64,000 nt of DNA from Bythopirellula sp041737835. Its GTDB lineage: Bacteria; Planctomycetota; Planctomycetia; Pirellulales; Lacipirellulaceae. The notes under the pieces are model-generated. The model was not told where the DNA came from and searched no databases. It saw only the letters and a program-made list of their open reading frames with translations. The first letter of the stretch is position 1. Each line of letters starts with the position of its first letter. The stretch lies in assembly GCA_041737835.1 (NCBI GenBank), contig JBGSQY010000040.1, one strand, 5' to 3'. Positions 1 through 8,591 of this stretch are shown here, piece after piece. The position numbers and the translations under genes were made by a program.

Positions 1-2
1 CG

Positions 3-233
3 GCCAACGATATTCCGCAATTGTTCGATCGTTTCTTCCGCGTTGACCGCTCGCGGAATCGCGATGCCAAAAAAGGGACCGGCCTGGGGCTCTCGATTTG
101 CAAAGCTATCGTCGAAGCGCACAATGGTACGATTGAATGCCAAAGCGGCGCAGGGCAGGGGACCACAATGACGGTTCGCTTGCCTCTCAAACAATGGCAA
201 GCCGTCGACAGTGCCACGGTCGCACAAGATTAG
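3..233 (+). CDS. Sensor histidine kinase, C-terminal end (partial)
   Basis: Only the last 76 codons lie in the window and the gene begins upstream. The visible part is the end of a HATPase_c domain: an F-box-like stretch (LFDRFFRVDRSR) followed by the G2 box KGTGLGLSICKAIVEAHNG and a final GTTMTVRLPL strand. These are the ATP-lid and nucleotide-binding motifs of two-component sensor kinases, closest in style to the PhoR/BaeS type. The input domain and phosphorylated histidine are outside the window, so the signal is unknown. An imperfect hairpin follows the stop codon. Confidence 0.9.
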   Translation, partial: ANDIPQLFDRFFRVDRSRNRDAKKGTGLGLSICKAIVEAHNGTIECQSGAGQGTTMTVRLPLKQWQAVDSATVAQD

Positions 234-254
234 AGCAATTACAAAAAGTGATGA

Positions 255-310
255 ACCGGACGCTAGCGCGTGGCGGCTGATTTGATCAGCCGCAGGGCGC
301 TAGCCCACGG
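255..310. repeat. Palindromic intergenic element (GCTAGCGC family)
   Basis: Bases 262-280 and 286-304 form a near-perfect inverted repeat with a 5-base loop and about three central mismatches. A related half-element (CCGACGCTAGCGCGTTGCGG) lies at 39910-39930. There is no T-tract, so it is better called a repeat that may help end transcription of the kinase than a classic terminator. Confidence 0.6.
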
Positions 311-427
311 TTTATTCAGGCGTCAACCACAACATCGACACAAAAAAGGACGACTCGACTCTGCCCAATCATTGTTTGGAAAAGTCGAGCCGCCCCCTGT
401 AGTTTCAGGCGTTTGTCGTTGCTGAAC

Positions 428-1951
428 TTATGCCCGACGGCGTCCCATGAAAGGGACAACAGCCAGACACAACAACACCAACGAAGTCGGCTCGGGCACG
501 GCACCGATTCCCGCCAAGGCACCACCATTGTAGGCAGTTTGCCAAGTGCTCAGATCGCCAGAGCTAAATGGCGCCGGCGAGTTGCCACGCTGCCAAGCGA
601 GGAAGTCACGGCCATCGACGTCGCCGTCATCGTCAAAGTCACCAGGAGTTCCGGCAGAGACGGAGCTGTGGCCGATCAAGACAACGTCTTTACCATTACC
701 CGCACCAAGGATGGTGTCCACTACGCTATTATCAGCATCGATCCAAGAGATATCTCCAGTATAGCTGATAGTCCAGTTGTATTGAGTCGAACCGAAAACA
801 GCAGAAACCATATCACCTTCACGATAATGAGTCGTACCGTCGGCGCTTGAGAAAACGCGATCATCAACTTCACTTCCGTTGCCGTTGAGGTCACCCGTAC
901 CCAAAATCAACCCACCGAAAACCCCACCGAAATCAACGTCAAAAAGCCCAATATCATTGGGAACACAAGCCGCACCTACGCAAGCCGCTTCATTGAGAAC
1001 AAGTTCTAGCCTCGACGAGCGTGTTCCGCCTGTAGCTGAAGTCAACCCGTTGTTTATCGAGAGGTTAAAAGGTACCTGAAACGGACGAGTCTGTCCGTTT
1101 TCATAATGAAATTCGAAAATGCCAACGCCACGATTGATACCGTCTGGATCTCGGTTGGTAGTTCCACCATCGGTCGTGTTGGCAATTCCTGCGAATGATG
1201 CAATTGCCACGTTAAAAGCTCTCGCATAACCGCCCGTACTTGGATTATGTACGATGAAGCGAGCAACTCCACTTGCACCTGTTGGCTGGGCTGTCGTCCC
1301 ATTAATCGTTCCGCTTCCGTGGGACATTCTCATGCCTGGCCCACCCACGGACCCAATATCGAAGACACCACCGCGATAATCATAAATACCGTTCCCAATG
1401 CCCGCTTGAGACGTGTCCGGTCCCGCAAGATCAAACTCATCCAATGGAATTAGAAAATTGCCACTGACTTGATTGATGCGACCGGTTGTAGCCACACCAT
1501 CAACACCGCTTGAACGACCGACCACAATCCCGTCAACAAAGTTCATGTCGCCTTTAACGGTCAATAAATTTGAACTGGTTGTCGCTCGAGAAATATAGAG
1601 ATTGTCGAAAGTCTGAGCGCCATATCCGGATGGAAAAGTAAATGAACCGACATTTGCAAAATTTGGATCGTTAGTCGGATCGTAGACAACGCCCTCCGCA
1701 TTAATGCCATAACCATTGTTGATCTGAATATCGGTTGCACTTGCGCTACCTGGAGGCAGAACATTGTTGGCATTGGAATTGATATTCCAATTCACTGGAT
1801 CAAACCACCACGACGTTCCATTTTCTCCATCCCATACGATAGCGGCATTTGCTGCTGTGGGAGCAAAAAGCATCAGACCAACGGCTAGCAACAATAACTT
1901 TTGAGATACAAGTTTCAATACTGTAGGTACACCAAAGAGTCGAGCAATCAT
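428..1951 (-). CDS. Secreted PEP-CTERM protein with dockerin-like tail
   Basis: A 507-residue exported protein. It has an N-terminal signal peptide ending near ANAAIVWDGE, then a long Gly/Asn/Ser/Thr-rich autotransporter-like passenger starting with a WDGENGTSWWFDPVNW motif typical of planctomycete surface proteins. A calcium-loop segment follows (GDFDDDGDVDGRDFLAWQRG), and a PEP-CTERM sorting tail closes it: VPEP, a hydrophobic helix and terminal GRRRA. PEP-CTERM proteins are processed by exosortase, and none is encoded here. A GGGAG ribosome site stands 9 bases before the start. It is probably a cell-surface or matrix protein; no enzymatic domain is recognised. Confidence 0.9.
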   Translation of the reverse strand: MIARLFGVPTVLKLVSQKLLLLAVGLMLFAPTAANAAIVWDGENGTSWWFDPVNWNINSNANNVLPPGSASATDIQINNGYGINAEGVVYDPTNDPNFANVGSFTFPSGYGAQTFDNLYISRATTSSNLLTVKGDMNFVDGIVVGRSSGVDGVATTGRINQVSGNFLIPLDEFDLAGPDTSQAGIGNGIYDYRGGVFDIGSVGGPGMRMSHGSGTINGTTAQPTGASGVARFIVHNPSTGGYARAFNVAIASFAGIANTTDGGTTNRDPDGINRGVGIFEFHYENGQTRPFQVPFNLSINNGLTSATGGTRSSRLELVLNEAACVGAACVPNDIGLFDVDFGGVFGGLILGTGDLNGNGSEVDDRVFSSADGTTHYREGDMVSAVFGSTQYNWTISYTGDISWIDADNSVVDTILGAGNGKDVVLIGHSSVSAGTPGDFDDDGDVDGRDFLAWQRGNSPAPFSSGDLSTWQTAYNGGALAGIGAVPEPTSLVLLCLAVVPFMGRRRA

Positions 1952-2074
1952 TATCGAGTTTCTCCCAGTTGAAATGGTGGAATGCCATTCCGTTCGCCAA
2001 ACACTTGCTGGCTTGATGACTAAGTTAAAGAAAAGCTATGGTGAAAAGTTTATGCCTTAGTATTAATGCTGCTA

Positions 2075-3208
2075 TTAAGGACAGACTGGCGCTGACCCAT
2101 TGATGTCGATGACCTCCCCGCCATCACGGGTCGCCATGCGATCAAGCATATTTAGGTCGGTATCCCTGGAGAGACCTTGAACGCTGCCATCGCACATTGC
2201 AAAAACCACAGTACCCGGATGATTTCCGCCGAATCCACTGTCACCAAAGTTGATAGCGGCCTCGGTATTACCTTGCGGTCGAGGCGGTAAATCACAGCGT
2301 TCACAAAATCCTTTTCCGCTATTGGCACGGTTACCCACAAATTCGAATGGAGAATGATCGCCATTAAAAGCGTGTGCATTCTCGGAACGGCCCTTACCAA
2401 CTTCACCTGCTAAAAGGGTATTGGTCGTGCCATCGGTGATACTCTTGAGGCTTGTTAATCCCTTCCATCCGATAACACGGTTGCCATTCTTAATTAAGTC
2501 AGTAGCCCGCCTCACTTGCGGCACAGGACCGTCAACGAGATGAGCATCACCCGTCGTAAATCCACCGAAATATTCCCAAGTTCTAAGCACACCCCCATCG
2601 TCGAAAATCGAGCACGTCGAACCGGCCACGGGCATGTAATCTGAAATCGAGCCATAGTAGCCAAGTGGAGTTCCCGATTGCTCGGGATCGCCATGAGGAT
2701 GACCATGACCATCTCCTACGGCCCTACGAACCAACATCACACGCGATTCATGATTCATCGAAGGGCAAAAGTAGGCATCCACAGTGGCCGATCTCATTTG
2801 TAAGGTCTGATCGTAAAAGCACCCGAAGCTACCCCGATTCTTATCCCACAGCTTTTTAGCTTGGGATTGCTCAAGATAATCCAGCAGCAATGCCGCATAG
2901 GTCAGATTGCCGTCTGCAATGCGCATGGGAGGTAATTCCCGGCGTGAATCGTGATAATTCAGTGTCGCCAAGCCAATTTGTTTCATGTTGTTGATGCATT
3001 GCGTCCGCCGCGCCGCTTCGCGTGCTGCTTGAATCGCGGGTAACAACAACGCCACCAACACACCGATGATCGCAATCACCACCAATAGCTCGACGAGCGT
3101 AAAACCGCGTCGGCGGGATGTGGGGCAAATCTCCAGAATTGGACCATTTCCCTCGAAATTAGGGATCTGACCCAGAAAGCTCTCCCTAACAACTACCGAT
3201 CGACTCAT
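2075..3208 (-). CDS. DUF1559 pilin-like protein
   Basis: A 377-residue member of the very large planctomycete DUF1559 family. A type IV prepilin signal (RRRGFTLVELLVVIAIIGVL) starts about residue 33, giving cleavage after the Gly and methylation of Phe by a prepilin peptidase. The AIQAAREAARRTQCINNMKQ helix and a C-terminal H-X9-DG segment (GGNHPGTVVFAMCDGSVQGL) are both present. About 32 residues precede the prepilin signal, longer than usual; an AGGAA site fits the assigned ATG, so I kept it. It is likely an extracellular pseudopilin-like protein. Function is not established for the family. Confidence 0.9.
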   Translation of the reverse strand: MSRSVVVRESFLGQIPNFEGNGPILEICPTSRRRGFTLVELLVVIAIIGVLVALLLPAIQAAREAARRTQCINNMKQIGLATLNYHDSRRELPPMRIADGNLTYAALLLDYLEQSQAKKLWDKNRGSFGCFYDQTLQMRSATVDAYFCPSMNHESRVMLVRRAVGDGHGHPHGDPEQSGTPLGYYGSISDYMPVAGSTCSIFDDGGVLRTWEYFGGFTTGDAHLVDGPVPQVRRATDLIKNGNRVIGWKGLTSLKSITDGTTNTLLAGEVGKGRSENAHAFNGDHSPFEFVGNRANSGKGFCERCDLPPRPQGNTEAAINFGDSGFGGNHPGTVVFAMCDGSVQGLSRDTDLNMLDRMATRDGGEVIDINGSAPVCP

Positions 3209-3709
3209 AGCAGTTCCTCTTACTAACGATCTTCACTGACGGCCAAGCCGTCGATTGCAACTCTGGAAAAGTGGTCCAACTGCCAGAAGCCAACTAGCAA
3301 TCTCTTGGCAATAGGTTTGCCAAGATTTCGACGTCGATCTTCAAGCGTGGAACAAATCGATAAGTGACTAGTGCAAAAGAAAAGAAGTTTTTGCCGCTAG
3401 ACCTTATTCTAATTTAAATGTGCTCCTGGTACAGCTTTTTGGCAGACTGAATCACGCAGCGTTCTTCCGAATCGTTCATCAACCTGTCTGCCCTGTCGTT
3501 GCCAACAGGACAATGTCTATCAGAAACGACTCCCGCTTTAGGTCGATTAAGCTTTGCCAAAAAATATGCAAGCAAGCCTCTTGAAAAGTTCTTCATTCAT
3601 TCTAAAAGAATATGGTTTGCATTCTAGAGGCACTTCTTGCAATAATGGTTCAACAATGCGCATCGCACGATAGCGTACCTTTTCTGCGAAAAATATCACT
3701 TTTCATCCA
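3209..3709. other. Intergenic stretch between divergent genes, nothing identified
   Basis: 501 bases separate the DUF1559 gene from the divergently transcribed XylR-like regulator. Short reading frames here lack ribosome sites and recognisable motifs. It must hold both promoters, but I could not place them with confidence. Confidence 0.5.
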
Positions 3710-4879
3710 ATGACCGAGGCTCATCAAATCGCGCTCGCGTTTCCTCGTGGGGCCCACCAGGAAATGCTTATCGACGGCGTATTGCAATACGCACGCGAGC
3801 ATGGCTGTCGTTGGTCGTTTATTACTGCCCCCGAATCGCTCTCGCTCTCGATTCTCGATCTCCAAGGACGCTGCGGCAACGGCGTGATCGCCGCGCTCAA
3901 CACGGCCGAAGAAGTGGCCTGTGCCCAACGCTTGGGGGTGCCGATGGTCAACATCTCAAGCGCGATGGTCGAGTCCCCCGTCCCCCGGGTGAACATCGAT
4001 AATCTGCTGTTGGGCAAAATGGCCGCCGATCATTTGATCCAGCGCGGCTTCTCGAATTTCGCCTACTACGGTCTCACGAAGGTTGGTTATTCCCAACTAC
4101 GCCAGGAAGGTTTTGAATCGCGGCTCGCGGCGGCCGGATTTCGCTGCAATGTTCTGCTCGCCGCCCCCACTTTTGGCGTGCAGGAGCTGCATTGGCAGGA
4201 GCAATATCAGGCCCTGGCCGAGTGGCTCGGATATCTGTCCGCTCCCGTTGCGCTGTTCGCCGTCTCTGACTACCGAGCCAGGCAAGTACTTGACGTATGC
4301 AGGGAAAGTGGAATTAACGTCCCTCAAGATATCGCCGTGTTGGGGGTCGATAACGAGGAAGTCATCTGCCAACACATCCAGCCGCAGCTGAGCAGCATCG
4401 CCCGTAACGACCGCTTGGAAGGCTATCAAGCCGCGGCCGTTTTGCACAATCTTTTGCAGGGTAAAACTGCCAGCCAGTTCACAACGATCCCGCCCGCGGG
4501 AATCGTCGAACGCGAATCCACACGAGTCATCGCCGTGTCTGATAGCCGTATCCGCGAAGCCATCAACTACATCTTCCAGCACATCGAGCAGCCGTTCGGA
4601 GTACAAGAACTGGCCTTGCATGTGGGCGTGTCGCGCCGCTGGTTGGAATACAGCTTCCGCGAAACAGTCGGAGAGAGCCCTTACAAATACATCCGCCGAC
4701 AGCAACTCGAGCATGCGCGGCGATTGTTGGCGGAAAGCCCAGCTATCAAGATTTACCAAATTGCTCAGCGCACGGGCTTCAATTCCGCGAAGCGATTCAT
4801 GACTGCCTTTCGTCAAAGCTTCGGCATGAGCCCGCGCGAATACCGCCGCGCTCATCACGGCGAGGTGACCAAACCGTAA
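3710..4879 (+). CDS. XylR-like transcriptional regulator (LacI-type sensor plus AraC DNA-binding domain)
   Basis: A 389-residue regulator. Residues about 5-265 resemble a periplasmic-binding/LacI sugar sensor (PRVNIDNLLLGKMAADHLIQ; VLGVDNEEVICQHIQPQLSSI). Residues about 285-385 are an AraC/XylS helix-turn-helix pair ending with the family signature GFNSAKRFMTAFRQSFGMSPREYRR. This is the architecture of E. coli XylR, which binds a sugar and activates catabolic operons. It lies directly upstream of the pectin genes on the same strand, so a ligand such as a pectin-derived sugar is my inference. No strong ribosome site precedes the ATG. Confidence 0.9.
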   Translation: MTEAHQIALAFPRGAHQEMLIDGVLQYAREHGCRWSFITAPESLSLSILDLQGRCGNGVIAALNTAEEVACAQRLGVPMVNISSAMVESPVPRVNIDNLLLGKMAADHLIQRGFSNFAYYGLTKVGYSQLRQEGFESRLAAAGFRCNVLLAAPTFGVQELHWQEQYQALAEWLGYLSAPVALFAVSDYRARQVLDVCRESGINVPQDIAVLGVDNEEVICQHIQPQLSSIARNDRLEGYQAAAVLHNLLQGKTASQFTTIPPAGIVERESTRVIAVSDSRIREAINYIFQHIEQPFGVQELALHVGVSRRWLEYSFRETVGESPYKYIRRQQLEHARRLLAESPAIKIYQIAQRTGFNSAKRFMTAFRQSFGMSPREYRRAHHGEVTKP

Positions 4880-5210
4880 TGATCAACAACATTAATTACG
4901 CAATCACGACCTTTGCGCAAAATGAGAATTGAATGCAAAAACTGCTCCTTGTGCGCAATTTCACGCGGAGTTAGTGTAAATGCAGGCCAAAAAGGAAATG
5001 GTCAATTAGAGTGATATGAACAAGGCATCGCGGCGGCGATGTCAGTAACCTTTTCTCGATAATCAAATGTGCGTTTCGCTCCCCAGCTAACGCACATACC
5101 CGGGCAAGTTACTAGCCCGGGCAAGTTACTAGCCCACTTATCTTGATTACCGACAACTATTCTTATCGACTACTACAGCGAGTTTTTCACTAACCGGGAG
5201 GGACTGTCTA
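4880..5210. other. Intergenic stretch upstream of pectin-linked genes
   Basis: 331 bases that should contain the promoter of the PEP-CTERM gene at 5211 and perhaps the binding site of the upstream regulator. The only structure seen is a 17-base direct repeat in two exact tandem copies at 5099-5132. A GGGAGGG ribosome site lies just before position 5211. Confidence 0.5.
5099..5132. repeat. Two-copy 17-bp tandem repeat
   Basis: The unit CCCGGGCAAGTTACTAG occurs twice head to tail (5099-5115, 5116-5132), with a third partial CCC following. Its position about 80-110 bases before a start codon leaves open a regulator-binding role or simple slippage. Confidence 0.7.
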
Positions 5211-6134
5211 ATGAAATGTTCGTGGCTTGCATGTCTTGTGTGCGCACTTGCGCTTTTCTCGATTCACACACCTGCTGTTGCGGGCGTCGTTGTGAACGAC
5301 ACCTGGATCGATGGCACCGATGACGACCCAGCGGGTCCGATCTTTTCTGAAAATGGCGTCGATTCCGACTCCGACGGCGATCTCGAATCGGCTTGGTTCC
5401 AAGGTGGCGGTGGCACGCTCAACCCGGTCGGCCCCGGCGGCCCCTTGCGAGGCGAAGTTATCGCCTCTTCGTCTTCCTGGACGACCTATTTCACGGCTGA
5501 AGGCTCGGAAATTAACCTTGCAAATGATGGTGACGCAATCAAAGTCACCTGGGCATATAGCATCAGTGGTCTTGGTGCTGGCAATACTAGCCAAAACCAT
5601 CGTTTAGCAGTTGTTGATTCACCTGCTGCTTCTCGCATCGACACGAATGCCGCGCCAGGAAATGCAGTCTACACTGGCTATTCCATGTTCATGAACATGA
5701 GCCCGACCTTGGGAAATTCCAATCCCTTCCAACTGCGCGAACGCGGTGGGGCGGGTGATTTGCTTAGTTCGTCTGGCAACTGGTCCTCGCTGGCAAACGG
5801 TGCCACGACTGGCGCCGCTGGATACGCGGAAGGCACGACTTACACCTACGAATTGACCATGACGCGAAATGGAACGTCGCTGGACATTGTTTCCACGATG
5901 ACCGGTGGCAACTTGAACAACGCAGGATTCGCGACCGTTAGCGTCAACGATCCTTCACCAAGTTCATTTGCTTTCGACACGTTCGCGTTGCGTCCTTCGA
6001 ATGCCGCCACGACGGCCACGACGTTTGACACTTCGTTGTTCCGCGTCGAGTTTATTCCCGCGGTTCCCGAACCAGCTTCATTGGCTCTGTTCGGAATGAG
6101 TGGACTGGCTTTGCTGCTGCGTCGTCAGCGCTAA
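5211..6134 (+). CDS. Secreted PEP-CTERM protein
   Basis: A 307-residue exported protein with a clear signal peptide (cleavage about residue 25, after PAVAG) and a C-terminal PEP-CTERM tag (VPEPASLALFGMSGLALLLRRQR). The middle is a beta-rich domain of about 250 residues without catalytic motifs that I recognise. A strong GGGAGGG ribosome site fits the start, and a terminator follows at 6161, so it is its own transcription unit just ahead of the lyase operon. It may be a carbohydrate-binding surface protein belonging to the same pectin programme, but only its position supports that. Confidence 0.85.
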   Translation: MKCSWLACLVCALALFSIHTPAVAGVVVNDTWIDGTDDDPAGPIFSENGVDSDSDGDLESAWFQGGGGTLNPVGPGGPLRGEVIASSSSWTTYFTAEGSEINLANDGDAIKVTWAYSISGLGAGNTSQNHRLAVVDSPAASRIDTNAAPGNAVYTGYSMFMNMSPTLGNSNPFQLRERGGAGDLLSSSGNWSSLANGATTGAAGYAEGTTYTYELTMTRNGTSLDIVSTMTGGNLNNAGFATVSVNDPSPSSFAFDTFALRPSNAATTATTFDTSLFRVEFIPAVPEPASLALFGMSGLALLLRRQR

Positions 6135-6160
6135 GATTTTGTACTTTTCAATTTGATTCA

Positions 6161-6194
6161 GGCGGTGTTCCTCAGACGGGACACCGCCTTTTTT
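6161..6194 (+). terminator. Rho-independent terminator
   Basis: GGCGGTGT (6161-6168) pairs with ACACCGCC (6181-6188) and is followed by six T residues. It ends the PEP-CTERM gene 26 bases after its stop codon and isolates it from the lyase operon. Confidence 0.9.
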
Positions 6195-6219
6195 CTACGC
6201 TTCCAAGTGGAAACCCGTC

Positions 6220-8589
6220 ATGCGCAAGTTCGTTAGGCTCGTTGTTCTTTGTTTGGCCGTTGTTGTTTGCTCCCAGGCACAGGCCCAGCTTCCATTCTTC
6301 CCGGGTGCGGAAGGCTACGGCGGCAACTGGTCAGGCACGGCCCCAGCTGGTGGTTGGTTATCTAACGCATCGGTCTATCGCGTAACCAATCTCAACGACA
6401 GCGGCGCGGGATCGCTGCGCGGCGCGTTTCAGGAAAACAGCTCCAACAAGATTATCGTGTTCGATGTCGCTGGGGTAATTAACCTCACCACCGACAATCT
6501 CGATATCAAAAACCTCTCGAATTATTACATTGCCGGCCAAACCGCCCCAGGACCCGTCACGATCTACGGCGACATGGTGCAGCTCACCCACAGCGGTGGC
6601 AAAGAGAACCGCAACGTCGTGCTGCGCTATTTGACATTTCGCAAGGGAACGGCCGACAACTCCGACTCGATCACTTTGGCAGGTAGCGGATTGGGCACCA
6701 ATTTGATGCTCGACCACGTCACTGGTTCTTGGTCAGAAGACGAAATCCTCTCGGTCGCCAACAACAATACCAACGTCACGGTCCAATACTCGATGATTCA
6801 CGACGCGCTCGTGAACGGCCATGCCTATGGTTCGTTGATTCGCCCACGGATCGATTCGCAAGTGTCGTTTCACCACAACCTGTATGCCAACAACGCCAGC
6901 CGCCAGGCTCGGTTTGGCACCTACAACGGCGAAACACTCACAGCTGACTTCCGCAATAACGTCGTTTACAACTTCCGCGACCGCGCCAGCTATGCCGGTG
7001 GCAGCAGCGAATCGGAACAAGAGTATGCCGACATCAACTATGTCGGAAACTACGTCATCGCGGGCCCAGGCACGACCGGCAATGCGAATATCGCCTTTAG
7101 TGTCGACAAAAACATGGACGCCCGTGTTTATCAATCCGGCAATTATATCGATCCCAATAAGAACACAACGCTCGATGGCTCGAACACAGGTTGGGGGATG
7201 TTCCTGGTTTCTCCACCGGTGACCGACCAAACTCTCACACAGATGGCATCGCCGTTTGCCACATCCCCGGTCACCACCCAAACCGCCCCCGAGGCCTACG
7301 AACAAATCGTTGACTACGTCGGCAACTGGTGGTGGGCCCGCGATGCCATCGATTCGCGCGTGATTGGCAACGTCACCGACTTCACCGGCGTACCCATCGG
7401 TGCGGCCGCTCCGATCGCCAGCGAATTAAATGCATTGCTTGCCACCCCTATGACGACTCACCCCGTGGGCTACGACGTTGATAACGACGCCATGTCCGAC
7501 GCTTGGGAAACGCTCCACGGTGGCAATTTGGTGTGGAACGCCGACTTCGATAACGACGGGTACATCAATCTCATCGAATTCATCAACGAGAAAGGGGAGT
7601 TCCCCGCCCCCGCGCCAATTGTTTTTAATGGTGGCCTTAACAATCGCTATGCCCACATCATGAATTGGAAGACCGACGATGGCGGCATCACCACGGGCTC
7701 GAATTGGCAACCCTCGAAATATGATCTCGCTGTGATCGAAAATGGAACAGTCGTTGTCGACGCCGTGGGCCAACACGCAGGCATTTTGCAGATCGCCCCC
7801 GAGGCGGGGAACAACGCCACACTCAACATCACCGGCGGCTGGCTCAAAGCGGCCGAAGGGGTGGAAGTCGGCTCGGCCAGTGGCACAGGTCAGCTCACAA
7901 TCGCATCCGCGGGAACACTCTTCGCACCAATCGTGGCCGTCGGTGCCCAAGGCACACTCAGCGGTACTGGCGAAATCATCGGCAATGTGCTCAACGAAGG
8001 GGTTGTTTCCCCGGGAAATTCTCCGGGTACGCTTGACGTCTCCGGGAACTTCGCCCAGAACGCTGGCGGTATTTTGAAAATGGAAATCGCCTCCACCTCC
8101 AGCTTCGACAAACTGCTCATCGGCGGGGCGTTGATGGCGGGCGGCACACTCGATATCGACTTGCTGAGCTTCATGCCGTCGGCGGGCGATTCTTTTGATC
8201 TGTTCGATTTCGCATCGTCACTCGGTTCCTTTACGCTCGATCTCCCCGCTCTCACCAGCGGATTGATTTGGGACGCCAGCAACCTGCTACAAACCGGCGA
8301 GTTGAGTGTCATCACGGGGGCCATTGAAGAAAACGCCGACTTCGACGGTGATGGCGACGTCGACGGCCGTGATTTTCTCATCTGGCAACGCGGCTTCGGT
8401 GGCCCGGCCTCACTCGCCACGGGAGATGCCAACAACGACGGCCAAGTGAACGAACTCGATCTCGCGATTTGGCACGATCAGTATGGCAATCCGCCGGAAG
8501 TCTCGGGCGTGACGGCCGTGCCTGAACCCGGCAGCTTGGTTTTAGTCAGCTTGGCCGTCTGCGGCTTGCTATTCCGACGTACCAATTAG
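6220..8589 (+). CDS. Pectate lyase-like protein (PL1 type) with dockerin-like and PEP-CTERM tail
   Basis: A 789-residue secreted enzyme. The signal peptide ends at AQAQ. The catalytic parallel beta-helix opens with the PL1-like motif FPGAEGYGGNW and includes VTNLNDSGAGSLRGAF, the NRNVVLRYLTFRKG coil, MLDHVTGSWSEDE and HHNLYANNASRQAR, the usual Ca/substrate region. A calcium-type loop (DVDNDAMSDAWE) follows near residue 420. The rest is a Gly-rich autotransporter-type repeat domain, then a paired dockerin-like loop and a PEP-CTERM tail (VPEPGSLVLVS to FRRTN). It likely cleaves pectate at the cell surface. Two bases separate its stop from the next start codon. Confidence 0.9.
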   Translation: MRKFVRLVVLCLAVVVCSQAQAQLPFFPGAEGYGGNWSGTAPAGGWLSNASVYRVTNLNDSGAGSLRGAFQENSSNKIIVFDVAGVINLTTDNLDIKNLSNYYIAGQTAPGPVTIYGDMVQLTHSGGKENRNVVLRYLTFRKGTADNSDSITLAGSGLGTNLMLDHVTGSWSEDEILSVANNNTNVTVQYSMIHDALVNGHAYGSLIRPRIDSQVSFHHNLYANNASRQARFGTYNGETLTADFRNNVVYNFRDRASYAGGSSESEQEYADINYVGNYVIAGPGTTGNANIAFSVDKNMDARVYQSGNYIDPNKNTTLDGSNTGWGMFLVSPPVTDQTLTQMASPFATSPVTTQTAPEAYEQIVDYVGNWWWARDAIDSRVIGNVTDFTGVPIGAAAPIASELNALLATPMTTHPVGYDVDNDAMSDAWETLHGGNLVWNADFDNDGYINLIEFINEKGEFPAPAPIVFNGGLNNRYAHIMNWKTDDGGITTGSNWQPSKYDLAVIENGTVVVDAVGQHAGILQIAPEAGNNATLNITGGWLKAAEGVEVGSASGTGQLTIASAGTLFAPIVAVGAQGTLSGTGEIIGNVLNEGVVSPGNSPGTLDVSGNFAQNAGGILKMEIASTSSFDKLLIGGALMAGGTLDIDLLSFMPSAGDSFDLFDFASSLGSFTLDLPALTSGLIWDASNLLQTGELSVITGAIEENADFDGDGDVDGRDFLIWQRGFGGPASLATGDANNDGQVNELDLAIWHDQYGNPPEVSGVTAVPEPGSLVLVSLAVCGLLFRRTN
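8332..8535 (+). repeat. Duplicated dockerin/PEP-CTERM-encoding module, copy 1
   Basis: This segment is almost the same DNA as 9925-10127 in the next gene, with long identical runs (for example around GATTTTCTCATCTGGCAACG). It encodes the calcium loops and the linker up to VPEPGS. The similarity stops at the hydrophobic helix, so only the tail module was copied or converted. Confidence 0.85.
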
Positions 8590-8591
8590 GC

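Noticed and set aside
3414..3596. 60-codon minus-strand frame in the DUF1559/XylR spacer
   Set aside because: No ribosome site, no motif and no supporting neighbour.
4097..4858. 253-codon minus-strand frame in the XylR-like gene
   Set aside because: Antisense to recognisable LacI-type and AraC domains; no ribosome site or motif.
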